Positions 34,471 through 43,259 of a DNA stretch of 64,000 bases are shown one piece after another; position 1 is the first letter of the stretch, and the number at the start of each line of letters is the position of its first letter. The notes under the pieces are model-generated. The model was given only the letters and a program-made list of their open reading frames with translations. It did no database searches and was not told the origin of the DNA. This DNA is from Paenibacillus segetis. Its GTDB lineage: Bacteria; Bacillota; Bacilli; Paenibacillales; Paenibacillaceae. The stretch covers positions 620,001-684,000 of the forward strand of contig NZ_BMFT01000002.1 of assembly GCF_014639155.1 (NCBI RefSeq). Direction: 5' to 3'. The translations under genes and the position numbers were made by a program.

Positions 34471-35709
34471 TTGAAAAAATGGATTTCTATCATTGCCGTT
34501 GTCACTTTAGCCGTTATGATCTTCCAACCTATCGAAGGTTATGCTAAGAGCAAAACGATCAGTCAGATCGACAAAGAATTGAAGCAACTGCAAGAGCAGG
34601 CCAAGAAGGCCAAAGAGCAGCAGGAGAAAGCCGCTGATAAGAAGCAAACAGCTCAACATTATGTCAATAAGAATACAAATTATTTGAACCAGCTTATGGG
34701 GGAAATTGAAACTGTAAGTAATCAACTTACTAAAATTTCAATGGACATTGATAAAACGGAAGAAAATCTGCGGAATACAGGCACGAAGCTCGAAGAGACA
34801 GAAGCCCGAATTGCGGAACGTTCGGAATGGCTAGATTCACGAGTGCGGCTTATGTATACAGATGGTACAGTTTCCTATTTGGATGTTCTCTTATCCTCAA
34901 CAAGTTTTACAGATTTCCTTGAACGTGCGGATTCTTTACAGGCTATAGCTCATCAGGATCAATTACTTCTGGATGAACATAAACGTGATAAAGAGTTATT
35001 TGAGCAGCAAAAGGTTGAATTGGAACAGGATTATGCTAAGGTGAAGAACCTGTATGCCGAAGCGGAATCACGTAAGAGTACATTGGAAGAGAAAGAAAAT
35101 GAGAAGCAACAACTGATTGCTAAATATAGCACGGAAATGGATGAATCGGATGAAATTAGTGAAGAGCAGGAAGCTTTACTTGTAGAGCTTGCTACCAAAC
35201 GAGCATCCTTGGAGAAAGAGAAGAATAAGCTCAAAGCTGCTCAGGTATACACGTATAAGAAGAAAACGGGCTCAGGAAGTTCCAGTGTCTCAAGCTCTGG
35301 TACATTTAAAGGTAATGGTGGTTCAATGGGGCTTGCGGTTACGGGAGCACGTTTGTCATCTGGTTATGGCACACGGGTGCATCCGATTACAGGTAAGGTG
35401 AAGACACATACGGGTATAGATATGGCAGCACCACAAGGAACAGATATTCATGCAGCCGCTGGCGGTGTGGTTATCGTTGCAGAATGGTGGAGCGGTTATG
35501 GGAATACAGTAATTATTGATCACGGTGATAATGTATGGACCTTATATGGTCATATTCGGAATAATGGGATTGTGGTGGAGAAAGGTCAACAAGTGAAAAA
35601 AGGCCAGAAGATCGCCGAGGTTGGAAGTACGGGCAACTCGACAGGGCCACATTGTCACTTTGAAGTACGGATTGATGGAAAACCAGTAGACCCGATGCCT
35701 TATTTGTAA
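34471..35709 (+). CDS. Coiled-coil M23 murein hydrolase (FtsEX partner candidate)
   Basis: The 412-residue protein has a signal peptide (KKWISIIAVVTLAVMIF...GYA), a coiled coil of about 220 residues (KELKQLQEQAKKAKEQQEK, with Glu/Lys/Gln heptads) and a Ser/Gly-rich linker before a C-terminal LytM/M23 domain. The zinc ligands look intact: RVHPITGK, HTGIDMAAP and HCHFEVRIDG. The architecture matches EnvC and PcsB; unlike EnvC it appears catalytically competent. TTG 34471 is chosen because AAGGACGGGG precedes it and the signal peptide then starts correctly. It sits 73 bp after ftsX, implying regulation by FtsEX. Confidence 0.88.
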   Translation: MKKWISIIAVVTLAVMIFQPIEGYAKSKTISQIDKELKQLQEQAKKAKEQQEKAADKKQTAQHYVNKNTNYLNQLMGEIETVSNQLTKISMDIDKTEENLRNTGTKLEETEARIAERSEWLDSRVRLMYTDGTVSYLDVLLSSTSFTDFLERADSLQAIAHQDQLLLDEHKRDKELFEQQKVELEQDYAKVKNLYAEAESRKSTLEEKENEKQQLIAKYSTEMDESDEISEEQEALLVELATKRASLEKEKNKLKAAQVYTYKKKTGSGSSSVSSSGTFKGNGGSMGLAVTGARLSSGYGTRVHPITGKVKTHTGIDMAAPQGTDIHAAAGGVVIVAEWWSGYGNTVIIDHGDNVWTLYGHIRNNGIVVEKGQQVKKGQKIAEVGSTGNSTGPHCHFEVRIDGKPVDPMPYL

Positions 35710-35731
35710 TAAAATAGCTGCAAGTCCAAAG

Positions 35732-35774
35732 AAACGGATATCGTCCTCTATAGGGACGAATTATCCGTTTTTCC
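35732..35774 (+). terminator. Terminator after the M23 gene
   Basis: AAACGGATA pairs with TATCCGTTT around an inner GTCC/GGAC hairpin, then TTCCTTC. Confidence 0.75.
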
Positions 35775-35895
35775 TTCTATTTAATGGAGTTGAAGGTGAG
35801 ATAGGTAATATTCCGTACAGGCTAAACACATACTATAATAGTTATCAAGGTAGGCTTTCAAGTCAGCCGAACAATCAGAGGCGGTGAATTTATCC

Positions 35896-37347
35896 ATGTT
35901 TAAAAGACGTACTGTAACTTTGCTCGTTCTGGTGGCCATGCTGATCAGTAGTTTGCTCACCTTGACTTTAACAGGACAGTGGAGCTTTGCGAGCTCAGGC
36001 TCGATTCGCAGTGGTATTTTTGCTGATAATCTCAGCGGAAGTTCTAAGAGCGATATGCAAAAAATCGAAAAGGCGCTTCAATTAGTTAAAAATAATTATG
36101 TTGAAGATGTTGATCAGAGTAAGTTGGTAGATGGTGCGATTGATGGCATTATGAATGCGCTTGGAGATCCTTTCTCTTCTTACATGGGACCGGATACGGC
36201 GAAGCAGTTCTCGGAAGAAATTGAAGGTTCATTTACGGGCATCGGTGCTGAGGTATCGATGGAGAATGGCAGCGTAGTTGTGGTAGCTCCGATTAAAGGC
36301 TCTCCGGCGGAGAAGGCGGGTATTAAGCCCAAAGATATCCTGTTATCAGTGAATGGGGTATCCTTTGAAGGGTTGAAACTTAACGAAGCGGTAACGAAAA
36401 TCCGTGGTCCAAAAGGAACAGAGGCCAAGGTAAAAGTAAAACGGGCGGATACTTCTGCAGAGATAGAGTACACCATTGTGCGTGATGATATCACACTCGA
36501 AACGATCTATTCACGGATGGAAGCTGGTGGAATTGGTGTTATCGAAATTACCGAATTCTCGATGAATACGGCGGAACGGTTCAAAGAAGAACTGGCCTCC
36601 CTTGAAGGTCAAGGGATGAAAGGGCTTGTCATTGACGTTCGCAATAATCCAGGCGGCGTGCTCTCGGTTGTTATCGATATGGCGAAGCAGTTTGTACCGA
36701 AGGATAAGGTTATCGTTCAGGTTGAGGATAAGAGCAAACAGCGGAGCAAGACGGTATCGAACGGCTCAGGCAAGCATTATCCGATCGCTGTTGTGACTAA
36801 CAAGGGAAGTGCAAGTGCATCCGAGATTCTCGCAGGTGCGTTGCAGGAGTCAGCGGGTGCCAAGCTAATTGGCGAAGCGACTTATGGTAAGGGAACCGTG
36901 CAAACTAGCTTCACTAAGGAAATGGGTGATGGTAGTCTGCTCAAAGTTACCATAGCTAAATGGTTGACACCAAATGGCGAGTGGATTCATAAAAAGGGGA
37001 TCAAACCTGATATTGAGGTATCTCAACCTGATTATTTTTCAGTGGCACCCATTAATAAGGAGACCACCTTTAAATATGATATGCTCGGTGATGACATTAA
37101 AAGTGCACAAGTGATGTTGAATGCGCTTGGCTTCAAGCCTGGCCGAATGGATGGATATTTTGATAAAGGGACGGAAACTGCGCTTAAGCAATTCCAAACT
37201 AGTGTGAAGTTGAAGGCGGATGGCATTCTTGAAGCCGAAACGGTGAAAGCTCTAGAGAGCAAGTTGATTGAACATATACGTGATGTGAAGAACGATAAGC
37301 AAATGAATACGGCAATTGAAGAGATTCGGAAGGAAATTACTCCATAG
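35896..37347 (+). CDS. ctpB: Carboxy-terminal processing protease CtpB (S41A)
   Basis: The 483-residue protein has an N-terminal signal/anchor (LLVLVAMLISSLLTLTL), a PDZ domain (FTGIGAEVSMENGSVVVVAP...KPKDILLSVNGV), the S41 core with GSASASEI and ATYGKGTVQ (likely Ser307, Lys332 and Gln336), and a C-terminal peptidoglycan-binding domain (DIKSAQVMLNALGFKPGRMDGYFD). In B. subtilis CtpB cleaves SpoIVFA to trigger SigK during sporulation. ATG 35896 is favoured on protein grounds; GTG 35884 is possible and the ribosome site AGAGGCGG lies between the two options. Confidence 0.93.
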   Translation: MFKRRTVTLLVLVAMLISSLLTLTLTGQWSFASSGSIRSGIFADNLSGSSKSDMQKIEKALQLVKNNYVEDVDQSKLVDGAIDGIMNALGDPFSSYMGPDTAKQFSEEIEGSFTGIGAEVSMENGSVVVVAPIKGSPAEKAGIKPKDILLSVNGVSFEGLKLNEAVTKIRGPKGTEAKVKVKRADTSAEIEYTIVRDDITLETIYSRMEAGGIGVIEITEFSMNTAERFKEELASLEGQGMKGLVIDVRNNPGGVLSVVIDMAKQFVPKDKVIVQVEDKSKQRSKTVSNGSGKHYPIAVVTNKGSASASEILAGALQESAGAKLIGEATYGKGTVQTSFTKEMGDGSLLKVTIAKWLTPNGEWIHKKGIKPDIEVSQPDYFSVAPINKETTFKYDMLGDDIKSAQVMLNALGFKPGRMDGYFDKGTETALKQFQTSVKLKADGILEAETVKALESKLIEHIRDVKNDKQMNTAIEEIRKEITP

Positions 37348-37361
37348 GTGTCGAATGAATT

Positions 37362-37390
37362 AAGGAGGCTGATTCTAGCCTTCTTTTTTT
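37362..37390 (+). terminator. Terminator after ctpB
   Basis: AAGGAGGCT-GATTCT-AGCCTTCTT with one wobble pair, followed by a run of Ts. Confidence 0.75.
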
Positions 37391-37435
37391 CTGAGTTCAG
37401 TCGTGAGAATTTCAAAATAAGGGGTTGGGGTTCTT

Positions 37436-38758
37436 TTGAGTATTCTTCTTGAAGGATTGTGGAATTTGGCAGAGGCAGGGGCGCAGCTGTTCCTACAGCC
37501 TTTTTATTATATTTCAATTATATTGATTATGCTTATTTATCGTCGGCAGGTGCTCTTGGAACGCAAACTATTCCATGTAAGACTACATAGTTGGGTAAGT
37601 CAGACTTGGCGAACGGTACTTGGTGGGTTGCTTGCAGGGATTGGGGTATCGTCTGCTTCTGCATTTTTGGGTATGACGTTAAGCGTGGAAGGGATAGTAT
37701 GTATCTGGGTTGTAACTTTAGTGCTACTTCTGTTCCGCATTCGTTATTTATGTATGGCTTATTCCGTTGGTTTGCTTGGAGTGACCCAGTTTATTCTGAA
37801 TTTATTCCCTGCGTTTGAGGGTAGGGAGTGGATGGGTGACATCGTTAGGATTGTACGGGAATTGAATATTCCAGCTTTATTGTGTTTAGTTGCACTGCTT
37901 CATGTAGCTGAGGGATTACTCGTCAGATGGCAAGGGGCAAACTTTGCTGGTCCGCTCTTTTTTGAAGGGAAGCGGGGGAGGTTAGTAGGGGGATATCAAA
38001 TGCAGAATCTCTGGCCAATTCCCTTATTCTTGCTTATTCCTGCGCAAACTACAGGGGGAGTGCTACCCTGGACACCGTTCTTTGGCGGTGAGTCTTGGCA
38101 AGGTGGATTTGGAATGATGGCGTTGCCGATTGTTATCGGCTTCTCGGAAATGACGATCGGTCTGTTGCCACAGGCCAAAGCTAGGGTGACTTCCGGGCGT
38201 ATACTTGGTTATGGCGTCATTATACTCGTATTAGCGATGTTATCTGCTTGGTGGAGTCCTCTGGTGATCGTGGCTGCGTTAGCCGCTATTATATTACATG
38301 AGGGATTAGTGCTGTTTAGCCGTATAGAGGAACAACAGCATAGCCCGCTGTTTGTGAATCCAAAGGGTGGACTGAAGGTGTTGGCTGTTCTACCAGGAAG
38401 CCCGGCAGAAGAACTCGGGATCGTGGCCGGTGAGACGATCGCCAAGGTTAATGGGGTTAAGGTTCCGACGAAGGAAGATTTACATGCTGCGCTGCGGATC
38501 AATCCAGCTTTTTGTAAGCTGGAGGTACTGAACCTTGCTGGCGAGAGTAAATATCTCCAACGTGCTATCTATGCGGGTGAGCATCATCAGCTCGGCGCTA
38601 TTCTGGCACCGGATGAGAAGGCGCCGGCCGCAATGCGATTGCAGCCGCTATCGTTACTACAGCTGTTGCGTCCAAAACGTGGTGTCAGTGACAGTGGTAG
38701 TGTTACAGGTCAGCGTCAAGTTAACACGAAACTGGACGAGCAGGAAGCACATCTATAG
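37436..38758 (+). CDS. minJ: MinJ-like membrane PDZ protein
   Basis: The 440-residue protein has about seven hydrophobic helices over residues 20-300 (for example PFYYISIILIMLIYRRQVLL, WVVTLVLLLFRIRYLCM, LVIVAALAAIILHEGLVLF), then a PDZ domain at about 310-375 (GGLKVLAVLPGSPAEELGIVAGETIAKVNGV) and a charged tail. The order membrane-PDZ and the position after ctpB match B. subtilis MinJ (YvjD), which links DivIVA to MinD at poles and septa. TTG 37436 is the only plausible start; the G-rich ribosome site is imperfect. Confidence 0.8.
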   Translation: MSILLEGLWNLAEAGAQLFLQPFYYISIILIMLIYRRQVLLERKLFHVRLHSWVSQTWRTVLGGLLAGIGVSSASAFLGMTLSVEGIVCIWVVTLVLLLFRIRYLCMAYSVGLLGVTQFILNLFPAFEGREWMGDIVRIVRELNIPALLCLVALLHVAEGLLVRWQGANFAGPLFFEGKRGRLVGGYQMQNLWPIPLFLLIPAQTTGGVLPWTPFFGGESWQGGFGMMALPIVIGFSEMTIGLLPQAKARVTSGRILGYGVIILVLAMLSAWWSPLVIVAALAAIILHEGLVLFSRIEEQQHSPLFVNPKGGLKVLAVLPGSPAEELGIVAGETIAKVNGVKVPTKEDLHAALRINPAFCKLEVLNLAGESKYLQRAIYAGEHHQLGAILAPDEKAPAAMRLQPLSLLQLLRPKRGVSDSGSVTGQRQVNTKLDEQEAHL

Positions 38759-38795
38759 AGAGATGGTTGAGCATACACACTAAGGAGTGGGAACC

Positions 38796-39251
38796 GTGGG
38801 TACTGAAGTCAGAATATCGCAGTATACTGCAATTTTATTAGAGCATGCCAAGCGGGCAGGAATGTCCGAAGAAAGTCTTCTTAATGCAGTTAATTTAAAA
38901 GATGTTTCTGCTTTTAATCAAGTGGAAGACGGAAATTTTAAGTATAACAACCTATTCATATATTCGGATGAGCATGGTGAGAAATTAGCTCAGGCTATAT
39001 GCGAAGGATACCGGATCAATTTTAATACCAATAACGGACTTAAAAATTGGTTAGAACAAGCGCTGGGGCTTCAGAACGACGTCGATTTTAAAGTAGGGGA
39101 AGGTATAGTGGAAGGGTTATGTGTGACTGAGGAGAATGCCCAGATGATTGGTCAGCGACTGGCTGCAAACTGGGTCGTGGCGAACGCTAAAGAAGTTCAG
39201 GGAGGTAAAGAACTTACCTTGAAGCTACGTGCTCCGGAAATTTCGATTTAG
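38796..39251 (+). CDS. Conserved-looking protein of unknown function
   Basis: I do not recognise this 151-residue soluble protein. It is acidic, has no signal or membrane segment, and contains FNTNNGLKNWLEQALGLQNDVDFKVGEGIVEGL and a second half VTEENAQMIGQRLAANWVVANAKEVQGG. GTG 38796 is 8 nt from TAAGGAG; GTG 38787 overlaps that site. It starts 37 bp after minJ and ends before a strong terminator, so it is probably co-transcribed with minJ. Codon use resembles neighbours. It is a candidate lineage-specific division or motility factor only by position. Confidence 0.75.
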   Translation: MGTEVRISQYTAILLEHAKRAGMSEESLLNAVNLKDVSAFNQVEDGNFKYNNLFIYSDEHGEKLAQAICEGYRINFNTNNGLKNWLEQALGLQNDVDFKVGEGIVEGLCVTEENAQMIGQRLAANWVVANAKEVQGGKELTLKLRAPEISI

Positions 39252-39278
39252 TTGGAGTTCACCTGCGATTAGAATTGA

Positions 39279-39322
39279 AAAGGCTGCTTCCCTGAAGTAA
39301 ATCTTAAGGGAGCAGCCTTTTG
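39279..39322. terminator. Terminator after the unknown gene
   Basis: AAGGCTGCT-T-CCCT pairs with AGGG-A-GCAGCCTT across a 13-nt loop and is followed by TTGTAT; A-tract on the left gives some activity on the minus strand. Confidence 0.8.
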
Positions 39323-39404
39323 TATGAGTATTCTATCACCGATAACTATGTGGGATTTGAAGATAGTTGCACAAAGCACAACTATTTGATTAGGGCCCGA
39401 AGCT

Positions 39405-40223
39405 CTATTGCTGAAGTTGTCTTAGCACGGTGATCTCAACACGCCGGTTCTTCGTTCTACCTTCGGTGGTATTATTGTCGCCAACTGGCCGTGTGTCAGC
39501 GTATCCGGCGTATTGGAATCCATCTGGACTTAGCTTCGCTTGGTCAATGAAATAACGGAGAACGGACAGTGCTCTCGCCCCGGATAGTTCCCAATTGTCT
39601 TTGAATTTGGAAGCTTCACCGACAGGCACGCTATCGGTATGTCCTTCAATACTAACAATGGTATTAAGCGAACCGAACAAACTAGCTAGCTTAGATAAGG
39701 TTTTGGCAGAGTCTTTTTTCAAATCCGCTCTACCGACATCAAATAGAAAACGATCACTCAATGTGATCGAGATACCTTTGGGGAGATCGGATACGTGAAT
39801 TTGATCTTCCAGCTTATTGTCCTTAATATATTGCTGGATCATATTCATCAGACTAAGAAGCTCTTCCTCTTGTTTGCGAAAGGCTAGTTCACGCTCTGTC
39901 ATTGGAGCTGGAGTCGCTGCGTTAACATCACTACTCTTGTTACCTTGATCATCTTGTCCTGAAGTAGCTGGTGGACTGACTTGTGAATAAGGATCTCCAC
40001 TGCCAAGAATGCCGTGCCCTTTCTCCAATAAGGAATCTCCGCTTTTGAAAGTGAGTTGGAGTGATTCTGTGATTGTCTCATATTTCTCGATATCTAGTCG
40101 ACTCATAGCAAACATAATAACGAAAAAAATAAGCAACAGTGTAATTAGATCGGCATAAGTGATCATCCAGCGGTCCTTAGTATCAGTCTTATTCTGTCTC
40201 CGTTGCCGGCTCCGCGATCTCAT
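39405..40223 (-). CDS. motB: Flagellar stator protein MotB
   Basis: The 272-residue protein has a basic N-terminus, one membrane helix with the proton-channel Asp (MITYADLITLLLIFFVIMFA, D25), a linker rich in Gly, Ser and Pro, and a C-terminal OmpA-like peptidoglycan domain (ISLSDRFLFDVGRADLKKDS, IEGHTDSVPVG, NWELSGARALSVLRYFID, NRRVEITVL). With MotA it forms the ion-driven stator. Its ATG overlaps the motA stop by 4 bp (ATGA). A sodium-type MotS cannot be excluded by sequence alone. Confidence 0.93.
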   Translation of the reverse strand: MRSRSRQRRQNKTDTKDRWMITYADLITLLLIFFVIMFAMSRLDIEKYETITESLQLTFKSGDSLLEKGHGILGSGDPYSQVSPPATSGQDDQGNKSSDVNAATPAPMTERELAFRKQEEELLSLMNMIQQYIKDNKLEDQIHVSDLPKGISITLSDRFLFDVGRADLKKDSAKTLSKLASLFGSLNTIVSIEGHTDSVPVGEASKFKDNWELSGARALSVLRYFIDQAKLSPDGFQYAGYADTRPVGDNNTTEGRTKNRRVEITVLRQLQQ

Positions 40224-41005
40224 ATTTGGCTCTCCTCCTCCGTAGCTGGCAGAGTGCGGCGAGTTTCTATGATAAAGGATTCCAATTTACGGCGAATGAG
40301 AAGTGGATGATCACCATTTTGGATCGATAAGATACCTTCAAGCATCATTTCCATTCGATTGACTTCATCTTCGCAACGCGCTTTTATTTTTGAGGCGATA
40401 GGTAAAAAGATCAGATTGGCACTAGCAACCCCATACAACGTAGCTGTAAAGGCCAAGGCAATGGATGGGCCAAGTGAAGTTGGCTCAGTCAGGCTACCCA
40501 AAACGTGAATGAGACCCATAACTGTACCGATAATCCCCATGGTTGGGGCATATCCACCAGCTGATTCAAATATTTTGGAGTAATTGTCATACTTATTCTC
40601 TACAGCTTCGATTTCGTACTCCATGATTTGCTTCACCGTGTTCTGATCGGTCCCATCCACGACGAGCTGAATACCTTCGCGAAGAAAAACATCAGGGTGA
40701 TCAGCGGATTTTCTCTCAAGGGATAGTACTCCTTCGCGCCTTGCTGTAAAGGACATGTATATAATGTCCTCAATCAATTCACCAACCTTGTTGTTCGAAG
40801 TTGTAAAAGCCAAGGCTACGGCCTTGGGTACTTGCTTCAGTCTGGCCAGTGGAAAGCTGATCATGACAGCAGCTAATGTTCCACCAAACACGATTAATGC
40901 AGCTGTTAGCTGCATGAGTCCCGCAACTTGTCCACCCTCCCACAGAAATCCACCAATGAGTGCAATTAATCCGATAATTAAGCCAAGTATTGTTGTTATG
41001 TCCAT
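40220..41005 (-). CDS. motA: Flagellar stator protein MotA
   Basis: The 261-residue protein has four hydrophobic segments (TILGLIIGLIALIGGFLW, LTAALIVFGGTLAAVMISF, GIIGTVMGLIHVLGSL, ALAFTATLYGVASANLIFLPI), the large cytosolic loop with LSLERKSADHPDVFLREGIQLVVDG, and the family motif SAGGYAPTMGIIGTVMG. It is coupled to motB. AGGAGTTGTACATAACG lies upstream. The motAB pair is inserted, on the opposite strand, between the division genes and uvrBA. Confidence 0.94.
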   Translation of the reverse strand: MDITTILGLIIGLIALIGGFLWEGGQVAGLMQLTAALIVFGGTLAAVMISFPLARLKQVPKAVALAFTTSNNKVGELIEDIIYMSFTARREGVLSLERKSADHPDVFLREGIQLVVDGTDQNTVKQIMEYEIEAVENKYDNYSKIFESAGGYAPTMGIIGTVMGLIHVLGSLTEPTSLGPSIALAFTATLYGVASANLIFLPIASKIKARCEDEVNRMEMMLEGILSIQNGDHPLLIRRKLESFIIETRRTLPATEEESQI

Positions 41006-41040
41006 TCGTTATGTACAACTCCTATCTTTAGACTTACCGA

Positions 41041-41069
41041 TTGCATCTATAAGATGAAATTGGTATAAT
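41041..41069 (+). promoter_or_regulatory. Promoter of uvrBA
   Basis: TTGCAT (41041-41046) and TATAAT (41064-41069) are 17 bp apart and the -10 carries a TGG extension. The leader would be about 145 nt. Confidence 0.65.
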
Positions 41070-41222
41070 TAATGGGAACACTTATTCTCGTTTTACATTT
41101 TACGGAATGAAAGTCTCCGTTAATTAATTAAACTAGCTTAATTAAGGTTAATATAGATGTGAGAAAGTATAGTAAATAACTCTCTAGTATTTCATTTTAG
41201 ACGATAAGGATGATGTTGGACA

Positions 41223-43217
41223 ATGAGCGAAATTATCTATAGCGATAATAAATTTGAACTAGTCTCCGACTTCACTCCTCAAGGTGATCAACCGGGTGCG
41301 GTAGAACAATTGGTGGCAGGCGTGAAGGTGGGGAAGAAACATCAAACGTTGCTAGGTGCCACAGGCACAGGTAAGACGTTCACGATTGCTCACACCATTG
41401 CCAGACTTGGCAGACCTACCCTCGTCATAGCTCATAATAAGACATTAGCCGCACAGCTTGCGAGCGAGTTCAAAGAATTTTTCCCTTCTAATTCTGTTGA
41501 TTACTTTGTTAGTTACTACGACTACTATCAACCGGAAGCCTATATTCCTTCCTCTGATACTTATATCGAGAAAGATTCCAGTATAAATGAAGAGATTGAT
41601 AAATTAAGACACTCTGCGACAAGCTCCTTGTTTGAGCGGCGGGACGTCATCATTGTTGCGAGCGTATCGTGTATTTATGGTCTAGGTTCTCCTGTTGAAT
41701 ATGGGAACTTGGTGCTTTCTTTAAGAGTTGGTATGGAGAAACCGCGGAATCAGATTTTGGCCAGACTTGTCGATATTCAATATCAACGGAATGATCTCAA
41801 TTTTGTGCGAGGAACGTTCCGAGTTCGTGGTGATGTGTTGGAAATCTTCCCTGCATCAAAGGGAGAGCAAGCGATCAGGGTGGAGTTTTTTGGTGATGAG
41901 ATTGAGAAGATTACTGAGATTGATGTTTTGACCGGAGAATTAGTTGGAGAACGTGATCATGTAGCGATTTTTCCGGCATCTCACTTCGTGACGCAAGAAG
42001 AGACCATGCGAGTTGCATTGGTCAATATCGAGCGGGAACTGGAAGAACAACTGGAGAAGTTTCGTTCACAAGGTAAGCTGCTAGAAGCTCAACGATTGGA
42101 ACAGCGCACCAGGTACGATATTGAAATGATGAAAGAGGTCGGATTTTGCTCGGGAATCGAGAACTATTCCGGACCGCTGACATTTCGTGAACGGGGAGCA
42201 ACTCCGTATACGTTGATGGATTACTTCCCTGATGATATGTTAATCGTTATTGACGAGTCGCATGTAACGCTGCCGCAGATCCGGGCGATGTATAATGGTG
42301 ACCAAGCACGTAAGAATGTACTGGTAGAGCATGGATTTCGACTACCATCTGCATTAGATAACCGTCCACTAAGATTCGAAGAATTTGAAGAGAAGGCTGA
42401 TCAGCTAATCTACGTATCAGCGACACCGGGTCCTTATGAAATCGAGCATTGCGATACAATGGTAGAGCAGATCATTCGTCCTACAGGGCTGCTTGATCCG
42501 ATTATCGAGGTTCGGCCGACCAAGGGACAGATTGATGATTTGATTATAGAAATCCAAGATAGGATTAATAAAGATGAACGCGTCTTGGTTACGACGTTGA
42601 CGAAGAAAATGTCCGAGGATCTAACGGATTATTTGAAAGAGATCGGCATCAAGGTGCGCTATCTTCACTCGGATATTAAGACGTTGGAACGGATGAGCAT
42701 TTTGCGCGATTTACGTCTAGGCGTATTCCATGTTCTTATTGGAATCAACCTACTCCGTGAGGGTCTTGATCTACCTGAGGTGTCACTAGTGGCCATTTTG
42801 GATGCGGATAAGGAAGGTTTCCTACGTTCGGAGCGTTCTCTGATCCAAACGATCGGACGGGCGGCGCGAAATTCAGAAGGGCGCGTCCTTATGTATGGTG
42901 ACAAAATTACGGATTCGATGGAGAAAGCGATTAGAGAAACTCAACGACGTCGTGATACTCAAATTGCGTATAATGAGAAGCATGGCATCACACCGCAGAC
43001 GATCCGTAAGAAGGTGCGTGATGTTATCGAGGCAACTAAAGTTGCTGAGAGTAAGAGCGACTATTTATCTGGCGCTGCAAAGGGCAAGATGTCGAAGCGG
43101 GACCGCGAGGCTATGATTGGACGCCTCGAAGTCGAGATGAAAGAAGCTGCCAAGAACCTGCAGTTTGAACGCGCAGCAGAGCTACGTGATGCGATTATGG
43201 AACTTAAGGCTGAATAA
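41223..43217 (+). CDS. uvrB: Excinuclease ABC subunit B
   Basis: The 664-residue protein has Walker [10 protein letters not shown], the DNA-clamping beta hairpin [24 protein letters not shown], the helicase block [14 protein letters not shown] and QTIGRAARN, and a C-terminal UVR domain ([25 protein letters not shown]) that binds UvrC. It verifies DNA damage handed over by UvrA in nucleotide excision repair. AAGGATG lies about 11 nt before the ATG. uvrA follows 42 bp downstream. Confidence 0.98.
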   Translation: MSEIIYSDNKFELVSDFTPQGDQPGAVEQLVAGVKVGKKHQTLLGATGTGKTFTIAHTIARLGRPTLVIAHNKTLAAQLASEFKEFFPSNSVDYFVSYYDYYQPEAYIPSSDTYIEKDSSINEEIDKLRHSATSSLFERRDVIIVASVSCIYGLGSPVEYGNLVLSLRVGMEKPRNQILARLVDIQYQRNDLNFVRGTFRVRGDVLEIFPASKGEQAIRVEFFGDEIEKITEIDVLTGELVGERDHVAIFPASHFVTQEETMRVALVNIERELEEQLEKFRSQGKLLEAQRLEQRTRYDIEMMKEVGFCSGIENYSGPLTFRERGATPYTLMDYFPDDMLIVIDESHVTLPQIRAMYNGDQARKNVLVEHGFRLPSALDNRPLRFEEFEEKADQLIYVSATPGPYEIEHCDTMVEQIIRPTGLLDPIIEVRPTKGQIDDLIIEIQDRINKDERVLVTTLTKKMSEDLTDYLKEIGIKVRYLHSDIKTLERMSILRDLRLGVFHVLIGINLLREGLDLPEVSLVAILDADKEGFLRSERSLIQTIGRAARNSEGRVLMYGDKITDSMEKAIRETQRRRDTQIAYNEKHGITPQTIRKKVRDVIEATKVAESKSDYLSGAAKGKMSKRDREAMIGRLEVEMKEAAKNLQFERAAELRDAIMELKAE

Positions 43218-43259
43218 TACTATATACGAGAGATATAGTTTCAAGGAGATGAAACGATA

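Noticed and set aside
41070..41222. Search for a LexA/DinR (SOS) box upstream of uvrB.
   Set aside because: GGAACACTTATTCTC near 41075 is only a weak match to CGAAC-N4-GTTCG, so no site is claimed.
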